64,000 nt of DNA from Glycine soja. Its lineage: Eukaryota > Streptophyta > Magnoliopsida > Fabales > Fabaceae. Shown piece by piece: positions 37,910 through 50,653 of the stretch. The stretch spans positions 39,437,611 to 39,501,610 of the forward strand of contig NC_041003.1 in assembly GCF_004193775.1 (NCBI RefSeq). Reading direction: 5' to 3'. Both the position numbers and the translations under genes were made by a program. The notes beneath the pieces were generated by a model. That model saw only the letters and a list, made by a program, of their open reading frames with translations, had not been told where the DNA came from and made no database searches. Positions within the stretch are counted from its first letter, which is position 1, and every line of letters starts with the position of its first letter.

Positions 37910-39139
37910 TGTTAACTTGTTGGTAAGTGTATCAATTTGTTATAAGTAGTAAAAGACTCAAAAGTCTAAGTGTCAAATCCATAAAGACTTTGGTTGTACT
38001 TAAGTGATGCACACTCAATTATTAAGCAATTAGAAGAGAAAGAAAAGATAGGGAATTGTAAGTGTGAAAGTTGGAGTAAAGGAAAAACAAAGAGATATCA
38101 ATAAAAATAAACAATAATTAAGATGCAAAAAGATGAAATCATAATGTGATAATGTTGGGACCTAGCATACCAAACTACATGTAATGCAATATTAATGATT
38201 TTTTATATCTAATGAAATCCCTATTTTCATCCACATCTACTAAGATATTTTATCTTTGGTTTCTCGCACGAAAAGTGTAGTTTATTTATCCTTTTCTCCC
38301 AAATTTCTTTGCATAGAAAAAATAAGCAAATCACATTAAGATAAGAGATGCAAAAATTGGGCAAAACAAATGTCAATCTATTTCTAGCAATGAATTTATT
38401 TAGATACCCTTCCCCAGTTCTTTAGAAAATAACCATTTTTCAATGCATTACCCTCTAAACATTATATGGATGATCAGGCCATAATAACAGAAAAACACAA
38501 AGAAGAATAATAGAAACAAAATTGAATCAAATAGATAATAGACAAAGTTACATTACAAGAGTTTAGCCTCTAGGCTCCTAACAAAAAGGGTTTAGCCTCT
38601 CATAGCTATAAGAGACTTTACACTTCAGGGGCTAATATGGATGGAAGAAGAGGTTGGTTGACTAAAAGGAAGAAAGGAAGGAATGGCTAAAGAAGGGGGA
38701 CTTCCCCTATTAGGGGTGCTCAGGCTTTGGATTTCTTCACTAGAGAACTTTGAGACTCGATGTGTCTTTCTCTTCTGCTTCCTACTCCTTTTATAGGCTC
38801 CAGGTAGCTTACTTTTCATACTGACTTCGCACTTAGCGCGGGCTTTCATGCTAAGTGCGCCTTTGAGCTTCGCTGTGGAGTTTCTGCATGCTAAGCCTAG
38901 AGTGCGCACTGAGCAAGCTGTCCAATTCTTCCAATTATTCTTCAAGGCTTTTTCTTCAGTTTTTGCATCAATTTTTCTCTAAAGCACTTGAAATCTTTTT
39001 CTTTTGACTTCTGCTAATAAAAAATTACAAAGATATTAGTTTCTTTATTATTTCATTAAAAGCAACGGTAAAGTAAAGAAATTGCAATCATTCTTAGCCA
39101 AAATTGACTATCAAATTAACTCAAATTTCGCAGTTATCA
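37910..39139 (-). mobile_element. Solo LTR (1230 bp) with target duplication GCTTA
   Basis: On the plus strand it runs TGTTAACTTGTTGG...GCAGTTATCA and is flanked by GCTTA at 37905-37909 and 39140-39144, a perfect 5-bp target duplication. On the minus strand the ends are TGATAAC...GTTAACA. Minus-strand CCTATAAAAGG (near 38796) is a good TATA box, so the LTR promoter faces left. The 106-codon minus frame at 38625-38945 lies in the transcribed part of the LTR and shows no known domain, so it is not called as a gene. Family unassigned, gypsy-like by general character. Confidence 0.88.
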
Positions 39140-42100
39140 GCTTACTCTTGTGTTGTTGTACATGTGATTCGTATATGTGATGATCTTGTATTTGATATGT
39201 GTATCAGGATATGAAGGTGTGTTTTTGTTTGTTATTTCTTTCTTAGCATCTTGTATAGTCTTAATCTACTCAAAGTTTAGGAAGTTTACCTTTATAGAGT
39301 TGTATATGTTCATATGCATGCTCTGAGGAGTTATGAGTTGCTCTGATGTTGTATAAGTTTATGTCATGATGGAGTTATTAGCATTATTTATAGGTTGGAG
39401 GAAGATGATGACTTCAAGTTGTTTTGCATATATATATGGAGTTATTATGTTGGCTTTACTGTTACGAAGCATAAAGGATGATTTATTGATGTGTTTAATG
39501 TGAATTGGAAAGCTTGGGTGGCCATTAATACCACTAGAACCATGAAATCACAAAGAAATCGCATTTCAGAAAATCACAATTTGGCTTAAGCGAGTTTTCG
39601 GCAAAATGAAAGGTCTGAAAGTCTAGATGAATTGGCCTAAGTGAAATATTTTGGCTTAAGCGAATTTTAGGTAGTAAGTTGGGTGTAGTTTTAGGGGGAA
39701 CTTGCTTAAGCAAAATTTGGCTTGCTTAGCAAATTTTAAAGATAGAATTAAACTTTAGGAGTCATTATAAGAAATGTAGCCCTAGATGTTAGCTAATCAA
39801 TGGCTTTGGTCTCACCTAAAAATAATCTCAAGAACTCAAAATATGGTTGTTTTAGTGAACAAGGGTTGAGTTGTTAGGATTTTATGATGAGTTTATGTTG
39901 TTCCTAATTTTAGGCATAGTAAATGATAAAACTAAATATTAAGGTCAACATAAAAAGGGTTAGAGAATTGTCTTAGCTTTCAAAAAAGATAACAAAAAAT
40001 AAACTTAGTATGATTAGTATAACTCTAGATATGATATTTACACTCTAAAAAGACCGTAGTAGTAATAGTAGTAGAAGAAAACATAACTAAAAGTATGGAA
40101 ATCTTAATCAATGATGATATCATATATGATGCTTATATATGACTTATGAATGAAGTGATACCAAGTTATAAAAATGTATGAAAAGACCATGTATATCTCA
40201 TATGTCTCATTTTTGGACAAGTAAATACTTTCCTTGTACCAAATGCTCCTTAAAAGTGTAGTAGATTAATTGTATGATATACATGAGAGGGTAATAATGA
40301 TGTTTAGAGAGTAAAGAAAAAATTGAAGGCAAAATGAATATAACACGTTATAGGATTAGGTACGATATTCGAATTTCAAGATTTTTTTTATCTTGCCTCA
40401 GTAATAATATTGTGTGATCATGTCTTCTTCGATAAGTCTTCTTCATTCTCTAAATGTTGTTATTCAACAAGTGTCTTTCACATTTAAGACTAAGACTATT
40501 AGCCCTATTACATTTCTGAGGTCTTAAAACACTAAATTTGTGACTTATAAATTATAATGAAGGTTAACACAAATATTAATTTCAAGCTACTAGTCTTCAT
40601 GTCTCAAACTAGCATCTCTCTACTCACGGGAAGATCTATATATGTTTGAGGGTGTACAAATGTACCATTTGACTTTGATAAAATTATAAATAATTTTTTT
40701 TTTATTTTTCCCTCTAATTTTATATATTTAAACTTATTGCTCCATTTTCCATTTTTAATTATAAAATATGTAATTTAATTGATTAGATATTTTAAAATTT
40801 TATGGTTTTAACATTTATGTTTTTATTATAATTATTAGTTTTTATTTTTTTTTAAAATAAATTACTCCCACTAACTTTGGGGATGTTTATTTCAGCAATA
40901 TGAGGATGAGAATATATATTTTCATGTTTTTACAAGTTTTTTTTAAGAAAAATTGCCAGGTATTATTGATTTCTATGAATGTTATAGTTTTCTTTTTTAT
41001 CATACTTTCTTGCATCTATATTCCCATAAGGAGTGTGGGTTGAAAAGTGATATTTTTATGGGAATGTAAAATTTTATTGTCTAATACACATGTAATTTTT
41101 TTACTCAAATTATTTTTGAATTTTAAAAACTATTACCAGAAATATTAAGATGAAACTAAACATATTTTTTAAAAAATCCGAGAATGAAATTCCCATCTTA
41201 TATTCCTGATAATAGTATTTTTGTAAGAACATTAAAATAATAACTTTATCCAATTTATGAAACAAAGGCTCCCTTTCAATCTTAAATTTGTCATTGTTGT
41301 ACTTATCCAATTTATGATAATGATCATGATCCTTTATCATGGATAAGTTTGTTTAAACTTTAAAAAAATAATTTTAACATGAATGTTTTTTATATAAGAA
41401 TTTTTTTCAAGAAATAGATAAGATTTACTTCTTAAAATAAGTAAAGAAATGAGTTTTTTTTAACATAAACAATTTAGACAAACTAAAAAAACAGAAAAAT
41501 ACTTATTTTATTAAAAAAATTATTTCAATAAATATTATTAAACAATTTGTTTCTTTACTTTGATTTTGATTGTTGTCGGATGTCATTGCTGGTACCTAGA
41601 AGTTGCATTTAGTTGACAAGCACATAATTCATTATACAAATTTGTATCTACTATTATCCAAAATGTTTCTTACAACCACCAACCATAGAAAAGTTATCTT
41701 GATCGATCCAAAATTACATAACAAGATGTCCAAAGTACTATTTATAAATCTCATAACCACCAACTAAAAAACCTTCAAGCAATGACCAATGTATTCTAAT
41801 TCGTCATATAATCTAGAAAGGGAAATGTTAAATGTTACAAAATGGATTTTTCAAATTGTGGGAAAATATGTTTTCTTCCGCTACTCCATTTTTTGTCTTA
41901 ACTATTTTATTTTTCTTTGATAAATTATAGGTGCTACATTATTTCTAATAATATTTGTAAAAAATCCTCCACACTAAATATCATTGTTCAATTATATAGT
42001 ATATCATGATTTAAATCTTTTGTCCAAATCAAAACAACAACAAAAATCCCAAGTTGTACTTTTTTAATGGGATAAATTCCTATTTCTGAGAGAAGTTTCA

Positions 42101-42530
42101 ATTAACAAATTCTTTTTAATTTAAAATTTACATTTCTTTTAATAAAATAAATGTGTTACACTTTAATCAAATTTAAGATAAACAATTTTTCTCTATGTAA
42201 TTCTTTGCTTATTAGCAGTTAATTATGAGTCCTTAATATTAACTGCGTGGTTTTCAAACAAAAAAATTTGGATAAGATTCTAAACTCAAAAATTGTGAAA
42301 CTTTAGTTCATTTTCTAAGATACTACTATTTATAACATAGTGTTAAAATATAACACATTTATTAAGAGAATAATAAATAATTTTATAATTAAATGAAAGG
42401 TAAAACTATAGGGACAAACGATTTTTAAAATGTGTCAAAAATGGTAAATGAAAGGTAATACTATAATAAGTTAAACATTTATCAATTAAATAAAGTATAG
42501 CTTACCATTTTTAATTGAGACATTCATGAT
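39140..42530. other. Intergenic repeat-derived stretch
   Basis: The part 39140-39780 continues the sequence interrupted by the solo LTR and includes GGCTTAAGCGA / TTGCTTAGC words repeated several times, often seen in large plant LTRs. The remainder is AT-rich with no gene. Around 40870-41220 there are paired words (GGGGATGTTTATTTC and GAAACTAAACAT) hinting at another small inverted-repeat element, not resolved. Confidence 0.45.
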
Positions 42531-42539
42531 TCAAAACAG

Positions 42540-43110
42540 AGGAAGTGCCAGGTCACATAAAGCATAGGGACCCAATATTGAGCCAGGTTAGGCAGAGATG
42601 AGGGCAATGGGTCCTACACCCTTGGACCCCACGTGCCAACCCCTTCTCCTACGCATGACATTAAAATATTACTAAAAGTATTAAATATATATTTTTTTGG
42701 CAAATATTTCATATTTAAGATATTTAGGACAGTTGTTTACGAAGGTGGGTCCCACTTACACTGTACACCTGTCAACCCGAGAGACCCCTGCGCCCTGAGG
42801 AAGATTCGCGGGCTTTTAAAATTTTTCTCCTCCGCGGGACCCACAGTCCAATCAAGAGCGAGAGGAGAGGCGTGTGAAAAGAAGGGTCCCACGTGCGACG
42901 CAAAGGTCAAGAGAGGAACCAATGGGAAAGAGAGATGGGTCTATGGGTAACTGCCTTTTCTTTTTTGATTTTTTCCTTCGAATAATAAATAAATAAATGC
43001 GGGTATATCCACAAACTTGTCCCTGTCGGTTTCCATCATTAAACACGTGTCTGTCTTCTGCTCCTCGTGACTAACTGCCCCTGGTTTCTTTTCTCTTCTA
43101 GTATTGCATT
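42540..43110. promoter_or_regulatory. GC-richer block with clustered G-boxes and GGNCCCAC sites
   Basis: Palindromic CACGTG occurs at 42630-42635, 42890-42895 and 43044-43049. GGNCCCAC (the class I TCP-type consensus) occurs at 42748-42755, 42837-42844 and 42885-42892, the last overlapping a G-box. The block is much less AT-rich than several kilobases on either side. No coding sequence, TATA-ATG arrangement or splice pattern next to it identifies a gene. It could be a distal regulatory module, a promoter of an unseen transcript, or part of an unknown repeat. Confidence 0.45.
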
Positions 43111-44687
43111 GATGACGGTCTAGCCTGCATTACATTTTCCTTTTTTATATCAAATTATTTTTTTCCTCGTATGTTTTATTTTTTAATAGAAATTACAATC
43201 AATATTTTTATAATCGAACGGGTTGAGATACAGGAATAATGGATTATTGATCTAATCAAAGTATTATTAATTGAACTGGTTTGATGTAACAAGCATATAT
43301 TAAAAATATATATATATAACTAAATAAGTAACCTAATTTAACCATTTAATATTGTAAATTTAAAATAATTGTCATATAAAATATTTAATATCCCAAATAA
43401 CAAATAACATTCATATTAATATAAGTTCATATAAATAAGTTTTAAATACAAATAATCATCTAATATCATAAAAATAATCATAAGTTCATAAAGAATAACA
43501 TAAAAAAGTATAATTTTTAATTTCTTAAAAAAAACGACACTCAATTTAAGTAAAGATCCATCCAGTTCAACCAAAAACTCACCTAATTCAACTCGAGTCA
43601 TATCAATTTTGAAAATAATTAAGATAAAAAATATTTTAATTTGTACACTCATAAGAACCAAACTATATTTTTAATTTATACCTTACGATAAAGATTAAAA
43701 AGAGTATGATTTAATATGTTAAAGAGGTGTTCACATGTTTTGATAACCAAATCGACACAAATAATTTGATTTGTATTTTTTAATACATAGGTTAAATTTG
43801 ACTCAATCTCATTTAAACTTGTTAGTGTAGGATAAATAGTAGATTATATTTTTTAAATTCATGATCTGATCCATGACATGTAATTAAATTTATATTAAAT
43901 TAAATTTAAAATACTACAAATTTCTTTCTAATTTTTTAACCTATTCATAAATTATTTTTTTGGTTGTTGTTTTTATTTTTATCTTGATTCTATGATTCTA
44001 TTTATGTATTACCATACTAAGATAATAGTTTGTTTCTATATAAAATAAAATATTATACTAACATTCAAATTATTTGTTCTATTAATCAAAATGCTATCAC
44101 AACTTGGAGTAAGTTTGATTTTGTAAAATTAATTAAAGGGAAATGTGCTGGAGGGGATTAATTTATAGTTAAAAGTATTTTCTTAAAATGAGTTGAAAAG
44201 TATTTGTTAAAAATGTTATTTTAATACCATAAATATTGTTCGGATAATGACGGTAAAAAAGTTCTTTTAGATGTTAATCATTAATGGGTGTAAAAATATT
44301 ATTGAAGTAATAATGTAATATTAAATTATTAGAATTTTTTTTAATACATATTATGATTTATGATATGCTTTTTCGCTGTTAAAGTAACGAAATATTATTT
44401 TTGCTATAGTACAATAAAATCATAATTAAAAACAAAATAATTATTTATAAAAATATGCTGCCACAAAATCATATTATCCCTAATGAATAAACCAATCCAG
44501 ACGTGCAAGATGTTGATAAGATTTTTTTCAGTTTAGAGGTATGTACTACTTTTATTAATCATAGCCTTTATTATATACGTTTCTTTTTTCTAACTTTAAT
44601 TTTTTAAATACAAAAGTAGTTATATTAAGAATGGTAGTAACTGTTACGAAAATAAGTATTACAAATTTGCTTCATGAAATAACGCAT
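43111..44687. other. AT-rich intergenic stretch
   Basis: No gene, RNA or repeat boundary recognised. The 81-codon minus frame (43416-43661) is hydrophobic, low in complexity and not supported. Confidence 0.55.
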
Positions 44688-44890
44688 TATTATGGAGTAG
44701 CATTCATTTGGATTCAGATGTCATGAGGAAATGAGTTCACACAAATCGATTTCTTGGCCTTAACTCGTTGGAAGATGATCACTTCTATAAAAAAAAGTGG
44801 TCGACTTGGGTCGGACAATTGTTATGGAGTAGCATTTCAGTGCCACCTGGATTGAGATGTCCTCGGGAAACCAGTTCGCACAGGCCAAAT
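44688..44890. repeat. Diverged tandem duplication, period about 133
   Basis: TTATGGAGTAGCATT followed by GGATT.AGATGTC.T..GGAAA...GTTC.CACA occurs from about 44690 and again from about 44823. The copies differ by small indels. It is followed by a GC-richer passage (about 44960-45060) with CCGCCTCCG wording. Confidence 0.65.
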
Positions 44891-45432
44891 TCAAGAACTC
44901 AAACAGAGCAAGACACCTAAGGACAACTCGGGTTAGTCAAGTCAATAACCCTCCAACCTTGGTTGACAAGGTTAGGCATGGTAATGGAGACGGTTTTTGC
45001 TTACCTTCACCACCCCTGCCCTCAATGGGGTTGGTTTTTTGCCTCCGCCTCCGAACTACACTTAAAATATCTTGTTAAAAATTTATATATAAACAACAAT
45101 CATAACATAAATATAATTTTGGACAACAATGATATATATACACTTTATATATATATATATATATATATAAAGGATAATTTTGTAATTTAATATAGGCGAG
45201 GTGGGGGCGAGACAAATATTAATATTATCAAAATCGTCCCTGCCCTGAATTTAAGAACTTGAGAAAATTTAAACCCGAACTCAGTCAACTCAGTTTTTTT
45301 CTGTCAAATTTAGGGTGGGTTTGGACAGGTGTCTACGAGTATGGGTCTCATTGTCATGTTTAGACAAGATGCACATGCTAAATGTGAGAATATAATTTGT
45401 GACCTCTTATACAATTTGCGTGATCCCATCTA

Positions 45433-45750
45433 GATAATTGATTTTCCCACCTAAATATTGGTATATAAGTTGGTTTTGGTATTTTTAAACTAACTCTAAT
45501 TAACACCACTCTTGTCATCTTATGATTGACTTGGGCGTCATAGTCTTTGCAGGCACCCTAATGTCACCGTGCTGAATCACCACCTTCTTGCTATTTGGAT
45601 AATTGATTTTTCCACCTAAATATTGGTATATAAGTTGGTTTCTGATATTTCTAAACTAACTCTAAGTAACAACACTCTTACCATCTTATGATTAACCTCG
45701 GTGTCGGAATCTTTGGAGGCACCCTAATGTCACTGTGCTGAATCACCACC
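45433..45750. repeat. Tandem direct duplication, two copies of about 152 bp
   Basis: Copy 1 is 45433-45584 and copy 2 is 45598-45750, with a period of about 165. Both begin GATAATTGATTTT.CCACC, include ATATTGGTATATAAGTTGG and end GCTGAATCACCACC. They are roughly 85-90 percent alike by eye. No protein frame runs through both. Confidence 0.85.
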
Positions 45751-47786
45751 AGTGCATGCTTCGCCGCCTAATTTGTCCTTTCAACCAAGGTCCAAACCAG
45801 AGAGTCACCCTTGAACTGGATCTAATTACCTTCCACCGAACATGCATGGTACTAACATGTCGGTTCTGATGAGTGGATGAGGTAATAAAAGCTAAGAACA
45901 ACAAATGAAAAATTATAACTATAATAATTAGAAATTATGGCATATATTTAAAAAATTATAAAGATTATGTTTAACAAAATTAGTTAGAAGTTGAAAAATT
46001 AATTGATAGTTGAAAGTTGAAAAATTATCTTATTAAATTATAACTGTATGATAAAATTATTTGTTGAAGTATAATTACATAAATGAATATATTTATGTAA
46101 TGTTGTTATACAAATTTTAATTTGTTTTTCTCGATAAAAATATATTATATACTATTTATAATTTTAGTATTAAATTAATTTGAAACACTTGTAACTTTTT
46201 ATTTATAAAATATCAAAAAAAATAAAAAAAATTACATAAACTTATTATATATCACTATTAATATTATATATAATAAAAAGATAAAAAAATAAGAAAATCT
46301 TACAATTGGTAAAAAAAAAAAGATAAAAATAAGAAAATTTTAACTTAAATTGAAAAGATTAAAATGAAATTATAATAAATATTCAAGTAAATATAAAAAA
46401 ATAGAAATTAACTAAAGTTTTAAAAGTATTATTCAAAAAATGCAAGAGATTATAATAAGAAACTCATTTGTTAAACGGTCAAACAAAATTTTTAACTAAT
46501 AAAAAATTAAAAATAAATTAAAATATTTTTTCCAACATACATTTCTAATTGGCAAGGATCAGAGCTCGTATCTTATGAAGGCATGTTTTCGAATATTTGA
46601 GAACATGTAGTAGATGATATGTATTTAAATATGCCTGTACTTAAACTCTTTTTTGTTTTTTCTTACCAAATACATTAACAAAATTTGTAGATTGGCGTGA
46701 GAACTGATCAGAAGGGATTAGAGTGAAAAAGAGTGCAAGACACAAGCTATGACCAAAACTACAAAACTCCAAATTTTGGGATGATCTCGAAAGGTTAGGT
46801 ATGTTTACTGTTTAGGGACAAAATGTTTTGGTGTGGTGGTGAACTCACGCGAACATTGTACATATGATTTTCAGTCTATTTTTTTATTATCAAATACTTG
46901 ATAAATTACTCCAAAGATACAGAAGAGTGAATTACATCATAAGTCACTAAGAGTGGTTTTCACTTTTCAGTCTGTAAATAGCAAATTAAGACTGTTTTAA
47001 GGAAGAGAGAGAGAGAGAACTATTTATTAAAATAAACTAAAAAAATAGTTATTGTTTTAATTTGGATACCACCATCAAATTAAGGTGGCATTACGTGACA
47101 AAAATTACGTCAAAGAGTGATACCCATTCTTTTAATTGTTTTAGTAAATATAGTTTATTTCATTAAAAAAATAAAAAAAATGTTTAGTTTTTTTTTTTTT
47201 TGTGACAAATGTTAGTAATTACTTTCTATATTGTAAAATTGCACAATCACATTTACAAGTACGCCATTCCATTAGACGTAGGGATTTAAACCTCCCCTTA
47301 CACTCTACCACTTTTCATCTAACCAATAGATCAACTCTACTATTGATAATATTTTTGCAATTTATATTATACATAAAGACTCTTTGAAATAAAAGTTTTT
47401 TTTTTTTTAAGAATTGCACATGTGTAGTATTTTTTCATGAATAATATTTGTAACAAATTAAAAAAAAATTACTTAATTTTATTTTTATCTAGCATGAAAA
47501 TATAAAAAAATATTTTTATAGTATTTACACCCTAGAAAACTCATATCGATGTCACCAATCTCAATAAAAATTTCTTGAATAATACATTGTATTACATTAC
47601 TAATCACATATGTAGCGTATTAGAAAATAACTAACATTTTTTCCTCAAATAAAATAATACATCAATTTGAAGAAATCTTGTTTAACAATTTAAAAGAACA
47701 AACAAACATTTTAAAATAGGATTAAAAAAAACTAATTTGCCTTTTCCCTTTATCGATCTATGAAAATTACCTAATAAATTATTCTA
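45751..47786. other. AT-rich intergenic stretch
   Basis: No gene recognised. A short passage at about 47255-47345 has mixed composition reminiscent of a SINE-type fragment (GGGATTTAAACCTCC), but no A-box/B-box pair could be set. Confidence 0.5.
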
Positions 47787-48232
47787 AGAGTGTGTTTGGA
47801 TGAAAAAATTTAAAATTCTAAAAAAATTTAAATTCTAAAAATTTTAAATACTTCAATTGAAATTCTTTTATTTTCAAAATTTTGTGTTTGGATAAAAAAA
47901 ATTAAAATTACGAAGATGAAAAAAATGAATGAAAAAAGAGAAGATATAGTTGGTGTGCTAGTTATATGCGTTCCTCAATGCTTATACCCGATCGATATTT
48001 AAGGAACTAAGACGGTGTTTTGAAGAATACTGTAAGAAGAGAATTTCAATTTCTCACCTCTTAGAAGGAAATTGAAATTTCAGATTTTTAGTTGTTTAAA
48101 ATTCTGTTTTAAAATTCCAAAATTTTAAATTCTTCATAAAAAACATTCAAACAATGAATTTTAAATTACAGAAATTCAAATTCTCTGATAAATTACTTTT
48201 TTCAATTAAAATTCTCTATCCAAACGCACTCT
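47787..48232. mobile_element. MITE-like element with GAGTGTGTTTGGAT termini
   Basis: The left end AGAGTGTGTTTGGAT and the right end ATCCAAACGCACTCT are near-perfect inverted repeats. Further inward, AATTTAAAATTC-type words also recur in inverse order, giving long arms around a core at about 47945-48045. About 446 bp, non-coding. The superfamily is not certain (hAT- or Mutator-type termini are possible). Confidence 0.75.
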
Positions 48233-49270
48233 AAAATAATTTATCGATCAATAAGACATCTTTTAAAATCTCAATTGAACCAACGGACAAATATGTTAAT
48301 GAAAAATCTATGCAATGATATCTTCAACGATTGTTAAATTAATCATTTTTTAGAGTAATGCTCATGCATACAAATTTGACCGTCGAAAGGAATACATGCA
48401 ACTTAGCTTGTGTTTTCGTAACAAAATAAAGGGCAAGTAATTATCAAGAGAATGGAGGATTTCAAACAAGTTAAAATTAAGTAATTATTTATAATATTAA
48501 ATCCATAATTCGGTTGTTGAAATTTCCAATTCTGTCAACAGACACATCATTATAGCTAATTGGACAATTATGTTAGCTTCACAGTAGAACAGTTTCTGAG
48601 AGGTGCCATTTCCACCTTGTGTTCCTTTCTGGAGAGCCTTCCTTGTTAGTTGTTGCTACCAAGCAGCGGGCCACGTGTCAATGAAAATTCTTCCTTATTA
48701 GTAGAAATAGTTGGTTTTAAAATTAAAAGTTTATTTCTTTTACTTGATATAGGTTACAATAATGATATTTTGGTTATTATGTTATACGTGTAAAATATCA
48801 ATTAATTTTGTTGATAATTAATTTTTACTAGAGAACATGACTGATAATTTGTTGTGTGCATGACTAATGTTTTATGAGTAGATTGTACTTGGAGTACCTA
48901 TTGATTAGATTACATACTAAGTGGGTTGGTTGTGGGGGTGAAGTCTCTTGCACTATGATATATGGACAATATTGTGATTTGCACTATAGTTTATAGATAC
49001 TTGATGTAACCCTATTTTTGGTTAATAATTGAAACATCCACTTTGTTTTTAAGGATATAGACACACTTATGGAATCTCATTAAATTATTATGTTTATATG
49101 TGTGCATGTTTACTCTATTATTTTGAATTCTGACTGTTATTGTTAATAATTGTTAGAGATGTGAATATGATTGTTGTTGTGTTTATGGAAGGAGCATTGA
49201 TGATTACTCTTTTATTTTTCTACTACTTTATGAGAATGATATGTTGAATGTTGATAATCATTTGTTTAAC
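48233..49270. other. Intergenic, with one isolated G-box
   Basis: No gene. A less AT-rich passage at about 48590-48690 includes CCACGTGTC (G-box at 48672-48677). No linked transcript could be identified. Confidence 0.5.
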
Positions 49271-49274
49271 ATGA

Positions 49275-49790
49275 AGGACTTGGTCCTACTAAGAAGACTC
49301 TTGGAATGAAGATTCATGAGAACAAGAGGTCTAGAAGATTATGGCTTTCTCACAACATGGTTATGTTGAGAAGGCGTTCGACAAATTTTACATGAGTAAT
49401 GCTAAGTCAGTGAATATTTCACTGGCAAACCCCTTCAAATTTATTTAAACATGCTCCACGATAGATGCAGAGGTGAAATACATGTCAAAGGTTCCATATG
49501 CCGATATAGTTGGTTGCTTGATGTATGTTATGGTTTGCACTAGACCAAATTTGGAACATGTTATAAATTAAGTTTGTAAGCTTTTGTCAAAGTTGGGGAA
49601 ACAATTAAATGGATCTTCAAGAACCTAAAGGGCACAACAAGGTATGGTATCTTGTTTGGCGATCACCAAGGTGATCCTCCAATTGTGAGATATGAGGATT
49701 CAAACTATGTTGGTGGTTTGGATAATAAAAGGTCTATAATAAGGTATGTCTTTACCCTTGCGGGTGGGCTTATTGTTGAAAATTGATCCT
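49275..49790 (+). pseudogene. Tnt1-like copia RT / RNase H remnant
   Basis: The plus strand reads, over several frames, LGPTKKTLGMKIHENKRSRRLWLS, then YVEKAFDKFYMSNAK, YMSKVPYADIVGCLMYVMVCTRPN and YVGGLDNKRSIIRYVFTLAGG. These match the C-terminal RT segment and start of RNase H of Tnt1-type copia elements. At least two frameshifts and several stops are present. There is no LTR, integrase or catalytic YVDD segment. It is an isolated fragment, probably left by deletion of an old insertion. Confidence 0.85.
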
Positions 49791-50311
49791 TTAGTGATTT
49801 GTTGGAAAATAAATCTTTAAATAAGTTTTCATGAATGTCAAGTTAGTGCTTAAAATTAAGCTTACATCATATCAACAAATCATTGTCTGAGTGATACTAG
49901 GCTTGGTCCTCTTATGCAAAGTCTTGAGTTTGAGTCTTGTGAATGAAAAAAAATATAATTGAGATGGAAGATCCCACCAAAGATCATCTAAATTTCTCCA
50001 CAAAAATGAGTTATCGACAAAATTGATAAATACTCCATATCAGTATTTAACTTATCATTTTTTTTACGTGATATCATACCTTGAGTAGTAATAATTTCAG
50101 TTTTTATAATTTATAGTTTGTTTTATAGAATTTTCCCATTGACCAATTAAGTATTAACAATTAGCTTATTTGGGAATACATTATACCTACCTAAAATCTT
50201 TAATATAAAATAAGTCTTTAAGTAGACTAATAAGTTAAGTCTAACTATAAAAAAGTTAGGTCAATTTTTTTTTAAAAAAAGATTAAACATCTAATTGAGT
50301 ACCTATACCTA
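49791..50311. other. Intergenic, decayed
   Basis: AT-rich with no gene. The passage at about 49885-49945 has a tRNA-related or SINE-like look (GAGTTTGAGTCTTGTG) but lacks a definable element. Confidence 0.45.
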
Positions 50312-50653
50312 TTATAGATTTTTAGTTTAGTCTCTATATATAAAAACTTGTTAAATTGGTCCTTATAAAAGCAAATATTATCAATTTAATCCTTATCCTT
50401 ATACATTGACCATTAACTTCTCCATGCATTCTTAATTTAGCTTGTATACATGTAGCACATTCTTAATATGTTCCCTCTAGTGCATTATTAATTTAGTATC
50501 TCAAATTAAGAATATACTACATGTATAAAGATCAAATTAAGAATACATAAGGAGATTAATTGTGATTGTGATCAAATTAATAATATTTATAAATATGAAG
50601 ACCGGTTTAATAAATTTTTATTTCATAATAAGGATTAAATTGGAAATCTACAA
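50312..50653. repeat. Foldback (inverted-repeat) element
   Basis: The left arm (50312 to about 50475) and right arm (about 50500-50653) are imperfect reverse complements over roughly 150 bp. Paired words are TATAGATTT with AAATCTACA, GGTCCTTAT with ATGAAGACCGG, TTTAATCCTTAT with ATAAGGATTAAA, ATTCTTAATTTAG with CAAATTAAGAATA, and ATACATGTAG with CTACATGTAT. Transcription would give a long hairpin RNA. No coding sequence. Confidence 0.8.

Noticed and set aside
38625..38945. 106-codon basic frame
   Set aside because: It lies wholly inside the solo LTR (37910-39139), in its transcribed non-coding part, and shows no retrotransposon domain.
42633..43046. Frames in the GC-richer block
   Set aside because: They differ on each strand, have no recognisable motifs and overlap the clustered binding-site motifs. 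A regulatory reading fits better.
49885..49950. tRNA-derived SINE-like wording (GAGTTTGAGTC)
   Set aside because: No convincing A-box at the right distance, no target duplication and no poly-A end.
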